Source of the DNA: Bradyrhizobium sp. WBAH42
GTDB taxonomy: Bacteria > Pseudomonadota > Alphaproteobacteria > Rhizobiales > Xanthobacteraceae
DNA length: 64,000 nucleotides
Direction: 5' to 3'
NCBI RefSeq assembly: GCF_024585265.1
Contig: NZ_CP036533.1
Coordinates: 6,953,001 to 7,017,000, forward strand
Each line of letters starts with the position of its first letter. Position 1 is the first letter of the stretch. Both the position numbers and the translations under genes were made by a program. Of the stretch, positions 29,137-39,642 are shown in pieces. Below the pieces are notes generated by a model. That model saw nothing but the letters and a program-made list of their open reading frames with translations, did not search any database and was not told where the DNA came from.

Positions 29137-29152
29137 TGTGAGCACATCAACA
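29137..29152 (-). promoter_or_regulatory. NifA upstream activator site for hupS
   Basis: A TGT-N10-ACA element (TGTGAGCACATCAACA on the plus strand) lies about 120 bases upstream of the -24 box, a normal NifA enhancer distance. Nearby TGTGAACCCAGCCACT (29068 region) misses the consensus by one base. Confidence 0.7.
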
Positions 29153-29741
29153 AATCAGTACGATGGCTCACCTCTGCACGCAGACTATCCTACAATCGCT
29201 ACGCTCATCAGTCCGATTGTCGAATAGAATTGGTGCAGTTGACGGGCACTGCACTGCCTTCCCCCAATCAGGCTTGCCGATTGCTGACCAACGAGGCGTT
29301 CAAGCTCTGATGCTCGCGACTGCACAGGCAGCCCGTCCAAAAGCGGCCGTCGAGCGAGGAAGAGAGGCGGCAATGGACCGAGCTGCGATGCGCCCCGCTG
29401 ACGTTGCTTTACAGTCTGGATCGACTCGATCTGACTTTGGTAATAGCGGCAGGTCGCACGTGATCGCTACGGCGCTGTGGGCAAGAGACCGGACGTTTAA
29501 AGTTATCATCAAGAAGCCTTCATCACGCAAGCCCATCGTTGGCAAGGCGCGACGTCTGGGCGCATCGCGACACTCACCGGCTTGCAGGGGCTTCTTCGGA
29601 AGGCGATCGCGTCTTGACGCATCGGTACGATCCATCCGACACGGATAGATGGCAACGGCAAGACTCAGTCGAAATCCATGGGTACTAGCAACACTGCCTA
29701 CCTACTACCCAAAACGGATCATCGAGCCTTTTGGCGGAGAG
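29153..29741. other. Intergenic region between hupS promoter and serine hydrolase
   Basis: No known gene recognised. Several frames of 60-160 codons are open on both strands, but none resembles a family, and no IS ends were seen. Confidence 0.45.
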
Positions 29742-29749
29742 TCATCGGA

Positions 29750-31000
29750 TTATGGCAGCATAGACGATATACTGGACTTGTTCGCGGTAGTATTCCGGAT
29801 TTCCCCGGGCGCTGCCGTTCCGACCACCACGACCAGACGCTCTTTTGGGTCGCAGAAGAATTGTGTGCCGTAGGCGCCGGTCCAGGTGAACTCTCCTGGA
29901 TTGCCCGGAACCGCCGAGAGCCCCCCGGTTAGCCGTACAGCCACTCCAAGCCCGAAGCCGAAGCCGGCACGATGCGGCTCGACATTGGCGACTTTATTCT
30001 TGATCTCTGGCCCAAGGTGGTTGGAGATCATGTGGCCCACCGTCCTCGGACCAAGAATTCGCTGCCCGTCCAGCTCCCCGCCATTGAGCAGCATTTGTCC
30101 AAAGCGCACGTAGTCACCCACTGTCGCAAATGCGCAGGCTCCGCCGCAGTCAAACTTCGTCTGGCTTTCGAGGAGTCCGATGTCTTGCGGCTTTCCCGTC
30201 AGGGGGTCCTCCGAAAATGGACGCGCGAGGCGGTCGCGTTGCCATTCCGACAAATGGAAAGTGGCATCTTGCATTTTGATGGGCTTCCATAGGTTCCGGG
30301 TGAGATAGTCGCCCAATCGGTGTTCGCTGACCTGTTCAATGACAGCACCCAGCACATCGGTCGAGAAGCCGTATTCGAATTCAGTCCCCGGTTGGTGCGC
30401 TAGCGGCAGCTTGGTAATCGCTTCAATGAAAGCCTGCTTATCGCCTCTTAGGGGCGGATCGGCGAAACCGGGATAGAGACGCACCACTTGGTCTGAGCTG
30501 CCCGGCGCACCATAGGTGAGTCCGGATGTGTGGCGATAAAGATCGTGGATGTAGATCGCAGAACTCTGTGTTCGGAATTCTAATGAGCCGTCATGCTGTG
30601 GCACTGCCACCTTCATGTTTGCGAATTCCGGGTAGTAATCAGTAAGCTTGGCTTGTAGAGGTAGGCGACCTTGCTCCATGAGGATGAGCCCCGCAACGGC
30701 CACCATCGGTTTGGTCATAGAAGCAAGCGCGAAGATCGCATCGAGTCGCATCGGCCTTCCTTTTGCGGGGTCGAGTTGGCCGTACGCTTTGTAGTGAATC
30801 AACTTTCCGTCTCTTGCGATTGCAACCACCGCGCCTGGAACGCGTTTACTTGCGATCTCACGAGCGAAGAAGTCGTCTAGCTTGGCAATGCGCTGCTGAG
30901 AAACGCCTACCTCATCGGCCGCTGCTTCGGGCAGAGGCGCGGAGTGCACCGAATTGAGAGCGAATCCAGCAGCTGCCGTGGCGATAGCAAGCTTTTTCAT
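29750..31000 (-). CDS. Serine hydrolase (beta-lactamase/class C fold), C-terminus frameshifted
   Basis: This protein of about 416 residues starts at 31000 (MKKLAIATAAAGFALNSVHS), a signal peptide, so it is probably periplasmic. The nucleophile motif SxxK is SMTK near residue 100, and other class C or esterase EstB-like blocks are HTSGLTYGAPG and RAGFGFGLGVAVRL. Members hydrolyse esters or amides; the substrate is unknown. The last 19 residues look wrong: the next frame encodes PEYYREQVQYIVYAA, the usual family ending, closing at 29742. A one-base deletion after GEI explains this, and the fold may survive it. Its neighbour upstream is modB, with a 68-base gap. Confidence 0.85.
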   Translation of the reverse strand: MKKLAIATAAAGFALNSVHSAPLPEAAADEVGVSQQRIAKLDDFFAREIASKRVPGAVVAIARDGKLIHYKAYGQLDPAKGRPMRLDAIFALASMTKPMVAVAGLILMEQGRLPLQAKLTDYYPEFANMKVAVPQHDGSLEFRTQSSAIYIHDLYRHTSGLTYGAPGSSDQVVRLYPGFADPPLRGDKQAFIEAITKLPLAHQPGTEFEYGFSTDVLGAVIEQVSEHRLGDYLTRNLWKPIKMQDATFHLSEWQRDRLARPFSEDPLTGKPQDIGLLESQTKFDCGGACAFATVGDYVRFGQMLLNGGELDGQRILGPRTVGHMISNHLGPEIKNKVANVEPHRAGFGFGLGVAVRLTGGLSAVPGNPGEFTWTGAYGTQFFCDPKERLVVVVGTAAPGEIRNTTANKSSISSMLP

Positions 31001-31068
31001 TGTACCCTCGGACTGGGCCCAGTTTGCTAGACTGCTGCCCGGCATTATCGGAATGTCAGGCCGCAGCG

Positions 31069-31755
31069 CTAAGACGATTCGGTGCCCCTCCTGGCACAGT
31101 GTCTGTCGATGAGCGCCAAAGTGAAGATTGTCGCCAAGGCGAACATCACCATACCACCGGCGACCACACCTGCCTCACGCCAGCGCGACGCCTGGACGAA
31201 GTCTACGACGTAGGCCGACAACACCTTGGTGCGTCCAGGAATATTGCCGCCGATCATCATCACGACGCCGAATGTGCCGATCGTATGAGAAAAGCCAACC
31301 ACGGCGGCTTTAATGAATTCCAGTCGCGCCAGTGGCGCGGTGACGGCAATGAAGGCGTAGAACGGCGGAACGCGCCCGTTCGTTTCCAAGGGGAGATCGC
31401 CTATCGCAACAAAGGCGCTACGGATCGGCTGCACGACCAACGGCAGCGCCGAGAGGACCGATCCGACGACGATTCCGGCGAAGGTAAAGGCTAGCGTACG
31501 CTCGCCCCAGAAAGAGGCGAGAACGCCACCCGGTCCGTGGGGGCCGAGCAAAACGAGGACGCAAAAGCCGAGAGCCGTTGGCGGCAGCACCAGCGGCAGG
31601 ACGATCATCGTGGCCACCGCCTCGCTCGCAAAGGTCTTTGAGCGCGCTAGCCACCAAGCGAGGGGCACACTAATCAAGAGAAGGATCACGGTCGTCACAC
31701 TGGCGAGCTCAATCGTGAGCGCAAGGGATTGCGAAATCTCTGCCCAAACCACTTC
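31069..31755 (-). CDS. modB: ModB-like molybdate ABC transporter permease (orphan, divergent)
   Basis: This 228-residue membrane protein starts at 31755 (MEVVWAEISQSLALT), after a GGCGGG ribosome site. It has five or six hydrophobic helices, with MIVLPLVLPPTALGFCVLVL and FSHTIGTFGVVMMIGGNIPG typical of ModB. Molybdate uptake would serve nitrogenase. The cytoplasmic EAA loop, which docks the ATPase, is abnormal: where EAAxxLGASP is expected the protein has LETNGRVPPFYAF. Neither modA nor modC lies beside it in this window. It may be decaying or depend on transporter parts encoded elsewhere. Confidence 0.8.
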   Translation of the reverse strand, partial: EVVWAEISQSLALTIELASVTTVILLLISVPLAWWLARSKTFASEAVATMIVLPLVLPPTALGFCVLVLLGPHGPGGVLASFWGERTLAFTFAGIVVGSVLSALPLVVQPIRSAFVAIGDLPLETNGRVPPFYAFIAVTAPLARLEFIKAAVVGFSHTIGTFGVVMMIGGNIPGRTKVLSAYVVDFVQASRWREAGVVAGGMVMFALATIFTLALIDRHCARRGTESS

Positions 31756-32468
31756 CATCTGCGTCAGCCCGCCAGAGAGTGTGGGCCGACGTATCCTGAC
31801 AGTGATAGCCTGCACGTGCGGCTCACACGGGGAGGTGGCGCGAATGGCCAATTGGTCGCGCGGCGGCTCGCGGCGGCCACCAAATTCACGCGCTTCCTTT
31901 GTGCGAGCAAGAGCAGCATCGCAAGCCTCATCGACAACTCCTGTGGCAGGTCCGCTTCGGTCCATATGACCGGGCAACTTCTCATTTGTCGTCAGCAATT
32001 CCTGTGCCGGGTGCGAACAGTGGCAGCTCCATGCTCAATGCGAGAGACAGTCGAGTGGAAGGCGACGTCACTTTGGAGTGGACCTAACACTCTGTCAGGT
32101 TTTCGGCATCATTGTTCCCGAGCAAACAGCGACGGCCCCGCAACGAAGCGTTCGACTTTGCCGGCCGAAGAGGATCCTATGTGGTTGGTCGACGGCTCGC
32201 CGCGGCGGTAGTGTAGCGGGCGGAAGCAAGCTCGCCGTTTGGCCGCAACACGAACGGTTAGCCGAGAACTCGTTGTAACGCTGCCTCTGCGAGGTCGCAA
32301 AGGCCCGAGGAGCCGCGAGCGAAGGCCGCCTCGTGGTCGACATAGCCAATGCATCGTAAGCAAAGGCCTGGAGACAAACGCCCCCCCGTGCACAGCGAGC
32401 TTTGTCGCTAGCCACAACGCAGTTCATCCATCAAAGGCTTTTCAGAACAATCTGTTCCCAAGCGGCGC
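31756..32468. other. Intergenic region upstream of modB
   Basis: Frames on both strands lack family resemblance. No modA relic was recognised. The region to the right leads into a nod box. Confidence 0.45.
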
Positions 32469-32516
32469 TTCCATCCGACAAATGCGTGCGATCCAAACTA
32501 TCGATTTTACCGATGC
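32469..32516 (+). promoter_or_regulatory. nod box (NodD-binding site) upstream of dctA
   Basis: The 3' half reads ATCCAAACTATCGATTTTAC followed by CGATGC, against the consensus ATCNAAACAATCGATTTTACCAATCY. The 22 bases before it (TTCCATCC-GACA-AATG) follow the ATCCAY-N2-YRYR-GATG pattern with few changes. Orientation is toward dctA, whose start is 382 bases downstream; no other gene intervenes. Confidence 0.85.
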
Positions 32517-32717
32517 CGCGTGTTGTTGCATCGATCTCAGCAGTGTGTGCATATCGATCACGCTAACGCTCCCAGGCGAGACGTAACTCCGCCAAGGCGG
32601 CGCTACGCTGCAATTATTTTGTTCGATCTTACGGATGCGGTCCGCGCTCGACTCAGCCGATGCGCCCGGGGCAGACGACTTGTCCACGACTGATCAATCG
32701 GCCGGAGTTTAGGCATC

Positions 32718-32733
32718 TGGTGCATATCTTGCT
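32718..32733 (+). promoter_or_regulatory. Sigma-54 (-24/-12) promoter of dctA
   Basis: TGGTGCATATCTTGCT has GG and GC ten bases apart, matching RpoN spacing, about 165 bases before the dctA start. DctD-activated sigma-54 promoters are the rule for dctA. No TGT-N10-ACA NifA site was found upstream. Confidence 0.75.
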
Positions 32734-32897
32734 TAAGGAGAATGGACAACGTAACTAAGCGCCTGCCTTTGGAAGGACGCGCCGGCTCCCGGAACCGTCT
32801 TCAATCGGACACGGCTAAAATGATGAGTCTCGTATGACGCTGCCGCCTCTGAAGGGCGCGGCGGCTCGCATTCGAGTATATTCGGGAAGGAAGCGTC

Positions 32898-34220
32898 ATG
32901 ACCACCATGGCAACTGCGGCGCCCGCACGCGCGTCGCAAGTTTGGTATAAGATACTCTACGTTCAAGTGCTGATCGCGATCATTATTGGCGCCGTGGTCG
33001 GCTGCCTCTGGCCATCTCTAGCCACCAACGACTGGATTAAGGCTCTCGGTGACGGGTTCATCAAGCTTATCAAGATGGTGATCGCGCCGATTATTTTCTG
33101 CACCGTCACATCTGGTATTGCGCATATTCAGGATGCGAAGAAAGTCGGGTGCGTCGGCGTCAAGGCGCTGTTCTATTTCGAGATCGTGTCCAGCTTTGCC
33201 TTGCTGTTGGGCCTTGTTATGGGCAATCTCGTCCAAATCGGCCATGGCCTTACGGTCAAGCCGGATGCTGCGGCGGTCGCCAATTACGTCAAGCAAGCGG
33301 AAGCTTCGAAGTCCGTCGACTTTTTTCTCAACATCATTCCCGATAGCGTGATCGGCGCCTTCGCTCGCGGGGATGTTCTGCAGGTTCTCCTGTTCGCGAT
33401 CCTTTTCGGCTTTTCTCTGATGGCGCTGGGAAAGCGTGGGGAGCGGCTGCGCGGCATGATTGACGACGTCGCGCAAGCCGTGTTCGGCGTGATCGCTATT
33501 GTAATGAAAGCGGCCCCGGTCGGCGCCTTCGGCGCCATGGCTTTCACGGTCGGCAAGTTCGGGCCGGCAGCGCTCGGTAATTTGATCGGTCTGATCGCGC
33601 TGTTTTACGCAACAGCCGCGCTGTTTGTTGTGGTGGTACTCGGCCTGATCGCGCGCCTCGTCGGCTTTTCAATTTTCAAGTTCCTTGTCTATATCAAAGA
33701 CGAGATTCTGATCGTGCTCGGTACGTCGTCCTCCGAAAGCGCGCTGCCGCAATTGATGGAGAAGCTCGAGCGGCTGGGCTGCTCCAAGACGGTCGTCGGA
33801 CTGGTGGTGCCAACTGGCTATTCCTTCAACCTCGACGGCACTAACATCTATATGACACTTGCAACATTGTTCATTGCCCAGGCACTCGGGGTCGATCTCT
33901 CCTTTAACCAGCAGCTCACGATCTTGCTCGTGGCAATGCTAACGTCGAAGGGAGCAAGCGGCGTCACCGGCGCGGGCTTCATCACCCTCGCCGCGACATT
34001 GTCGGTGGTAAACCCAGCGCTGGTGCCGGGCATGGCAATCGTGTTTTCGATCGACAAATTCATGAGCGAGGTTCGCGCCCTGACCAACATCATCGGCAAT
34101 GGTATCGCGGCCGTGTTCGTATCCTGGTGGGAAGACGAGCTAGAGCACGGGACGCTGCAGGCTCGACTCAACCAGCCCACAGCTTCGACCACTATCGACC
34201 CTACAAGCACAATGAAGTAG
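32898..34220 (+). CDS. dctA: DctA, C4-dicarboxylate transport protein
   Basis: DctA is the proton or sodium symporter that imports succinate, malate and fumarate, the main carbon supply of nitrogen-fixing bacteroids. The 440-residue protein has the DAACS-family fold: hydrophobic helices from [18 protein letters not shown] onward, the serine-rich loop [19 protein letters not shown], and the substrate motif [20 protein letters not shown]. An AGGAAG ribosome site precedes the ATG. A sigma-54 promoter and a nod box lie upstream. The dctBD regulators are not in this window. Confidence 0.96.
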   Translation: MTTMATAAPARASQVWYKILYVQVLIAIIIGAVVGCLWPSLATNDWIKALGDGFIKLIKMVIAPIIFCTVTSGIAHIQDAKKVGCVGVKALFYFEIVSSFALLLGLVMGNLVQIGHGLTVKPDAAAVANYVKQAEASKSVDFFLNIIPDSVIGAFARGDVLQVLLFAILFGFSLMALGKRGERLRGMIDDVAQAVFGVIAIVMKAAPVGAFGAMAFTVGKFGPAALGNLIGLIALFYATAALFVVVVLGLIARLVGFSIFKFLVYIKDEILIVLGTSSSESALPQLMEKLERLGCSKTVVGLVVPTGYSFNLDGTNIYMTLATLFIAQALGVDLSFNQQLTILLVAMLTSKGASGVTGAGFITLAATLSVVNPALVPGMAIVFSIDKFMSEVRALTNIIGNGIAAVFVSWWEDELEHGTLQARLNQPTASTTIDPTSTMK

Positions 34221-34974
34221 GTCCCGGATCTTAACCGCCACCATCCGAACACGAATTGACTCGAATCGGCCAAGCCGACTTAAGGCGAGCTGGCACTTTC
34301 TCATGCGCTCTCCAGTGCACCGCTCTTGCGCCCGCGTCGCGGCCGGGCAGGTCCTCCTGAAAAGCACGCGATCAAAGAAATAGCGGCTTCTTCAGGGTGG
34401 ATTTCGCTGGAATCCAGCGCGGCATGACACCGAACCGACGGTGCCGTGGGCGGCTCGCCGCAGTTCAGATGGAGGTATCCTTGACCGAGCAGCTAGGCGC
34501 GATGGCCCAATCGCACCGGTAGCACTCGCGCAACTTTTCGTTCCTGTCTCGGCACATGAAGGTTGTGCTTTCCTTCGCAGACTGTGCCGGGGGCGGCCGC
34601 TTGTTTCTGTTCTTTGCCGGTTCGGAGGCGCGCCTGATCGTTTAGCTTCAACCTCTCGGCTGAACTAGATCCTCGGTCCTCGGTCCGGGGGGCGTAAGGA
34701 GGGCGCATCGGGGCAGGCTCGAACGAATGCCGGGAGGGCTATCGGCAGGGCGGAAAGTCAGAAATTTCAGCTTCGAGTGCTGCCCGTCAGCGGCACCTCT
34801 TCGAAAGTTTAGGACAACTATACGCATGTTTATAATGCGTTTTTTCCCCGCACGTGCTGAGTTCGGCAGCAGGTGATCAATCTCGGGCACGCTCGACCCA
34901 AGCGACGAGGATTGCCCCATTTTTGCCTAAAATGCTATAGCTCTCCCGCCGGAGACAGGCCGGACGGTCTCAAA
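34221..34974. other. Intergenic region between dctA and nodV
   Basis: About 750 bases without a recognisable gene, terminator or known promoter type. The open frame of nodV extends into its right end but lacks kinase features there. Confidence 0.45.
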
Positions 34975-37647
34975 ATGTCTATCCAGATAAGCAGTCTTAA
35001 ACGTTCAGCCCCTCAGTTGACCTTCGGCGGCATAACGCTAGCCGCTGTTACATTAAGTTGCGTATACCTCAATGCCCATTTCGCCGCGACGGCGTTCGCC
35101 TATTTGTTAGTAGTCTTGCTATTTTCATTGATGGGCAGCTTCATCGCGTCGTCCGCGCTTTGCATCATGGCAATCGCTGCTCTCGCATACTACTTTGCGC
35201 CGCCGGCGTTTAGCCTGCAAATCGACGACTCCCGCGATCTTCCAGTGGTTGTCGCATTCTTTCTTGTCTCCATTGTAGGAACGTACCTGATCGGAAAGCT
35301 CCGCCAGGAAAGAGAGGCTGCGCGTGTAGCTGCGGTCAAGCTTCAGCGCAGCGCGGCGGATTTGGAGGATCGTGAAAAACGGTGGCGAGCAATCTTCGAG
35401 CACAATCCGGCCATGTACTTCATGCTCGATAAAGCCGGCACTGTCCTTAACGTCAATACATTCGGCGCGACACAACTCGGCTATGCTCCTGCAGATCTGA
35501 TCGGCCACTCCGTGCTCGGCATATTTCTTGAGGAGGATCGCGCATTCGTTCACAACTGCATTCGGGCGTGCCTTGAGGATATTGGACAATCGCGCACGTG
35601 GGACGTCCAGAAAGTCAGGAAGGACGGCTCCGTGTTGTGGGTACGTGAAAACGCCAAAGCCATGCTTTGGGCGGACGACCGGCCCATTGTCCTTATCGCC
35701 TGCGAAGATGTCACGGAGCGAAAGCGGACCGAACTCGCCCTGCAGCGGAGCGAAGCACATTTGGCTCAAGCGCAGGAGTTGAGTCATACAGGCAGCTTCA
35801 GCTGGAACGCCACCACTGGCGAGGCATTCTGGTCAAAGGAAACATTTCGGATTTTCCAATTAGATCCTCAAACGATCCCCTCGCCGCAGCTTGTCGTTGA
35901 TCGCACTCACCCAGATGATAGGGCTTCGGTTAAAGAAGTTATCGATGGAGCGATGCGAGACTTGAGCGGTTTCGAGCACGAGTATCGATTGCTGCTACCA
36001 GACGGCTCTGTGAAGCACATCCGTGCTAAGGCACGGCTCACGAGAAGCGCTTCTGGTGAAATCGAGTTTGTTGGGGCAGCTACCGATATTACGGCAGCGA
36101 GGAGGGCAGAACAGCAGTTGCGACGCAGCGAGGCCTATCTGGCCGAGGCCCAGCATCTCACCCACACAGGCAGCTGGTCCTGGGACGTCCACGGGCTAGA
36201 TTTCGTTTATCGGTCCGCGGAAGTTGACCGATTGTTCGGCTTTGACCCACAAGAGCCGGTATCGATAGAGACCATTCGCTCGCGCATCCATCCGGAAGAC
36301 TTGCCACGGTTACAGGAGGTGCAGCGCCAGGCGAGAGAAAAGGAGCAGGAGCGGTTCGAATATGATTTCCGTATCCTTCTGCCAGATGGCAGGACAAGGC
36401 GCATACACTCGGTTGCGCATGTTGTCGCCGCTAGTGATGGTAAGGTCAGCGAGCTGATCGGAACACATATGGATGTCACCGATCAACACGCAGCTAGGGA
36501 ACGCCTGGAAAACACGCTTGTCGCGCTGCGCGAAAGCGAACAGCGCTTTCGCGACTACGCCGAGACAGCTTCCGACTGGCTCTGGGAGACCGGTCCAGAT
36601 CATCGGGTGACCCGCTTATCCGAGCACACCAGCACTGCAGGAATTTTGGCCACTGGATTGATGGACCTGCCTCGCTGGGAGATTGCGTGCGACGTCGAAG
36701 AGGAGCCCGAAAAGTGGCGGCAACATCGGGCGACGTTGCAGGCGCGTCAGCCGTTTCGGGATCTCGTCTACCGTACCGTGAATCGGATGGGATCTCCGAT
36801 CTACGTCCGCACGAGTGGCAAGCCTTTCTTCGACGGAAACGGTAATTTTCTGGGCTACCGTGGCGTCAGCACTGACATCACAGCCATTATTCGCGCCGAT
36901 CAGACCGAACAAGACCTGCGAAAGGCACAGGCGGAGCTTGCCCATGTGACGCGTGTAACGACGTTAGGAGAACTGACAACCTCCATCGCCCACGAGATAA
37001 ACCAGCCACTCGCCGCTATTCTCACCAACGCCGATGCGTGCCTCGGATGGATGGCTCGCGAAACTCCTGATCTTGCCGAAGCGCGCGCTTCAGTGGAATG
37101 GATCATCGAAGACGCGATCCGTGCAAGCGAGGTGATCCGTAGTGTTCGCGCACTCGCGAAGAAAGGCGAGATTGAGATGGTGCCGCTCGACATTAATGAT
37201 GTCGTCAGGGACGTCGTCGCGCTGGTAACACGAGAGCTGGTGAGCCACCGGGTGACGTTGCGAACCGAGTTAACGGCCGTTCTGCCTAGGATCCTCGGGG
37301 ACCGAATTCAGCTACAACAGGTGATCATCAATCTGGTAATGAACGGAATCGAGGCGATGGACGCAATTACAGACCGGCCGCGCGAACTTCTGATTCAATC
37401 ATCCAAGGACGATCTGGGGCGCGTGCAGCTTGCCGTGGCCGATTGCGGCGTCGGGATCGCTGAGAAGGACGCTGACCACGTGTTGGACCCCTTCTTCACC
37501 ACCAAGTCGAGTGGCCTTGGAATGGGACTTTCGATCTGCCGATCTATCGTGGAAGCTCACGGAGGGAGGCTATCGCTTCTTCATAAAGATGAACCGGGCG
37601 CGACCTTTCAGTTTTTCTTGCCAGTGCATAAGGAGGCCCTCCAGTGA
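34975..37647 (+). CDS. nodV: NodV-type sensor histidine kinase
   Basis: I start this protein at 34975 ([18 protein letters not shown]), giving 890 residues, close to the B. japonicum NodV length as I recall it. Four hydrophobic helices of a DUF4118-like sensor fill residues 15-105. Four PAS-like domains follow, beginning near 140 ([13 protein letters not shown]), 275 ([17 protein letters not shown]), 400 ([17 protein letters not shown]) and 530 ([15 protein letters not shown]). The phosphorylated His is in [13 protein letters not shown], and the ATPase domain has [13 protein letters not shown] and [18 protein letters not shown]. NodV senses host isoflavones and phosphorylates NodW to induce nod genes. 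The stop overlaps nodW by 4 bases. Confidence 0.88.
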   Translation: MSIQISSLKRSAPQLTFGGITLAAVTLSCVYLNAHFAATAFAYLLVVLLFSLMGSFIASSALCIMAIAALAYYFAPPAFSLQIDDSRDLPVVVAFFLVSIVGTYLIGKLRQEREAARVAAVKLQRSAADLEDREKRWRAIFEHNPAMYFMLDKAGTVLNVNTFGATQLGYAPADLIGHSVLGIFLEEDRAFVHNCIRACLEDIGQSRTWDVQKVRKDGSVLWVRENAKAMLWADDRPIVLIACEDVTERKRTELALQRSEAHLAQAQELSHTGSFSWNATTGEAFWSKETFRIFQLDPQTIPSPQLVVDRTHPDDRASVKEVIDGAMRDLSGFEHEYRLLLPDGSVKHIRAKARLTRSASGEIEFVGAATDITAARRAEQQLRRSEAYLAEAQHLTHTGSWSWDVHGLDFVYRSAEVDRLFGFDPQEPVSIETIRSRIHPEDLPRLQEVQRQAREKEQERFEYDFRILLPDGRTRRIHSVAHVVAASDGKVSELIGTHMDVTDQHAARERLENTLVALRESEQRFRDYAETASDWLWETGPDHRVTRLSEHTSTAGILATGLMDLPRWEIACDVEEEPEKWRQHRATLQARQPFRDLVYRTVNRMGSPIYVRTSGKPFFDGNGNFLGYRGVSTDITAIIRADQTEQDLRKAQAELAHVTRVTTLGELTTSIAHEINQPLAAILTNADACLGWMARETPDLAEARASVEWIIEDAIRASEVIRSVRALAKKGEIEMVPLDINDVVRDVVALVTRELVSHRVTLRTELTAVLPRILGDRIQLQQVIINLVMNGIEAMDAITDRPRELLIQSSKDDLGRVQLAVADCGVGIAEKDADHVLDPFFTTKSSGLGMGLSICRSIVEAHGGRLSLLHKDEPGATFQFFLPVHKEALQ

Positions 37648-38327
37648 CAGGACCGTTTGACTCGCCAAGTGAGGGGAGCAATGCCGAGGCCTCGACGAAG
37701 GCGATCGTCTTTGTCGTTGAGGATGACATCTCGGTGCGCCGCTCGCTTACTAACCTTTTCCGCCAGGTAGGATTGGAGGTCGTTGCGTTCGGATCGGCCC
37801 GGGAAATGCTGCAGAGCACAATTCCCGACGTCACAAGCTGTTTAGTTCTTGATGTCCGGCTGCCAGGCCTCAGCGGCCTTGACTACCAGACCGAGCTGGC
37901 CAGGCTGAACATACACATCCCGATCATTTTCATCACCGGTCATGGCGACATTCCCATGACCGTCAGGGCCATGAAGGGAGGTGCGGTCGATTTTCTCAGC
38001 AAGCCGTTCCGCGATCAGGAATTGCTCGATGCCGTGGTTGCGGCGACCGAACGCGATCGCAAGAGGCGGGAAACTCAGCGAACCGTCACGAACTTGCAGT
38101 CTCTATTTGGGACCTTAAGCCCGCGAGAGCAGGCGGTGATGAAACTGGTCACGGCCGGCCTGATGAACAAGCAGGTAGCCGCCGAACTTGGGCTTGCCGA
38201 AATCACCGTCAAGATCTACCGGGGTCACGTCATGAAAAAGATGCGTGCCCGGTCGCTGGCCGAGCTGATCAGGATGAGCGAGACGCTGGGACTTCGTGCA
38301 AATCATCCTGAACAAACGCAAGTATGA
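37644..38327 (+). CDS. nodW: NodW-type response regulator
   Basis: This 227-residue FixJ-family regulator pairs with the kinase just upstream. The receiver domain has acidic residues in [11 protein letters not shown], the phospho-acceptor Asp in [13 protein letters not shown], Thr in [17 protein letters not shown] and Lys in [12 protein letters not shown]. The C-terminal LuxR-type helix-turn-helix is [20 protein letters not shown], then [20 protein letters not shown]. NodW activates nod genes in parallel to NodD1 in B. japonicum. It overlaps nodV and the next gene by 4 bases each, so all three are one operon. Confidence 0.9.
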   Translation: MTGPFDSPSEGSNAEASTKAIVFVVEDDISVRRSLTNLFRQVGLEVVAFGSAREMLQSTIPDVTSCLVLDVRLPGLSGLDYQTELARLNIHIPIIFITGHGDIPMTVRAMKGGAVDFLSKPFRDQELLDAVVAATERDRKRRETQRTVTNLQSLFGTLSPREQAVMKLVTAGLMNKQVAAELGLAEITVKIYRGHVMKKMRARSLAELIRMSETLGLRANHPEQTQV

Positions 38328-38800
38328 TTTTACAGTTTCATCTCTCCAGCCCATTTTCGCCGAAGGTGGCTAACACTTTGGCAGCCACTGTTCCTGCGTC
38401 AGGAGAGCTCATCTTGCCCACGCCTTTGATTTCCGTCGTTGACGACGACGCCTCAGTCCGTGCGGCGACAGGGAACCTCTTGAAATCGCGTGGCTACGTC
38501 GTGCAGATATTTGCGTCGGCCGAGGCGCTCCTGCGGTCGCCGCAGTTGAACGAGATATCCTGTGTCATTACCGATGTGCAGATGTCGGCCATGAGCGGGC
38601 TGGAGCTGCTGGCGCAAATGCGGACGCGTGGCTACGAAGCACCATTCATTTTCATTACAGCGTTCCCCAGCGAGCGAGTGCGCACGTCAGCCCTGGAGGC
38701 GGGCGCAATTGGCTTCCTCGCCAAACCATTTGGCGGACAAGAGTTACTTAAGTGCCTCGACAACGCACTGAAGGCATATAGCGCCCGAGGCGGTATCTGA
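38324..38800 (+). CDS. Stand-alone receiver-domain response regulator
   Basis: This 158-residue protein is a receiver domain (about residues 33-150) with no DNA-binding domain. Conserved residues are DDD in [17 protein letters not shown], the acceptor Asp in [17 protein letters not shown], Thr in [16 protein letters not shown] and Lys in [13 protein letters not shown]. The ATG at 38324 overlaps the nodW stop in an ATGA arrangement, which supports the long N-terminus. Being co-translated with NodVW, it may take phosphate from NodV as a sink or act as a second output; that is inference. Confidence 0.85.
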   Translation: MILQFHLSSPFSPKVANTLAATVPASGELILPTPLISVVDDDASVRAATGNLLKSRGYVVQIFASAEALLRSPQLNEISCVITDVQMSAMSGLELLAQMRTRGYEAPFIFITAFPSERVRTSALEAGAIGFLAKPFGGQELLKCLDNALKAYSARGGI

Positions 38801-39642
38801 TTCCAACCTGCAGCTTGAGTTGATGTCCGATCTAAAAGCTCGTGGGCAACAATCAAGTCGGCTGGCAACGTTCTCAGTTCGAACCCCGGCTTACTCCAAA
38901 TATGCTACGGCCAGCAATTTCTTGCGCCTCCAGGCTTTACGGATTTGGGCGGCTGCAGAACAGACTATCCTGCGAGAGACGCTGGCACCGGCTCATTCCA
39001 CGCCTACGCTCATGGTAATACAGAGCCGTCGTTGCGCCTAAGCACTTCTTAGCTCCATCTGGAGCGAGGTTATCTATTCCATTGCAGAGCGGAGTTGCCC
39101 GCGTGCGCCCGGCACGCACGAGATTGGCTATGCTCAGCCCTACCCGGTGACGACGAGAATGGAGCTTCGCTTGTAGCCCCTCATGTCTTACGCACCGCTT
39201 CTCTGGTGAGAGTGTTCTGCACGATCCTCGTGCTCACCAGATCCTTACGTCGAGCGGGCCCGGGTCGTCCATTGGGCAGCCGCTTCGCTGTACATTGTTG
39301 CGACCGACTCTCGTCCGGCGTCCACGCCATTATTTCTTCGCAAGCTTCAACTGCAGAAGACTTGTGGTTCAAGCCCGTCCAACGTGCTCGGCGCCACCCG
39401 TCCCGCCCCCCGGTTGGCGGGGGGCAGAACAGGTCGTCGCCGCAGGCGGGCATTCTCAGCAATAGGCTTATTCAATAGGCCCCTAATTTCGCAGGCGCGA
39501 ACAATCAGCAACTGCTCAGCCAAGGAGAATTGAGGAGAGAGCATTCTGAGCTAAGCACGGTACTCTGGCTAACCGCCGCCCGCCGCACGGAAGTGCGGAG
39601 CAGGCTAGATCACCAGGGGCCTAATGCCCGGTGATTCCATGG
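38801..39642. other. Intergenic region after the nodVW operon
   Basis: No known gene recognised. A strong G+C hairpin lies at 39405-39425 (GCCCCCC, loop GGTTGGC, GGGGGGC) without a T-run; it may mark the transcript end of one of the converging genes. Confidence 0.45.

Noticed and set aside
29163..29648. 161-codon plus-strand frame between hupS and the serine hydrolase
   Set aside because: No ribosome site or family features; equally long frames are open on the other strand.
39405..39425. G+C hairpin as an intrinsic terminator
   Set aside because: No T-run on either side; noted only as a structure in the gap.
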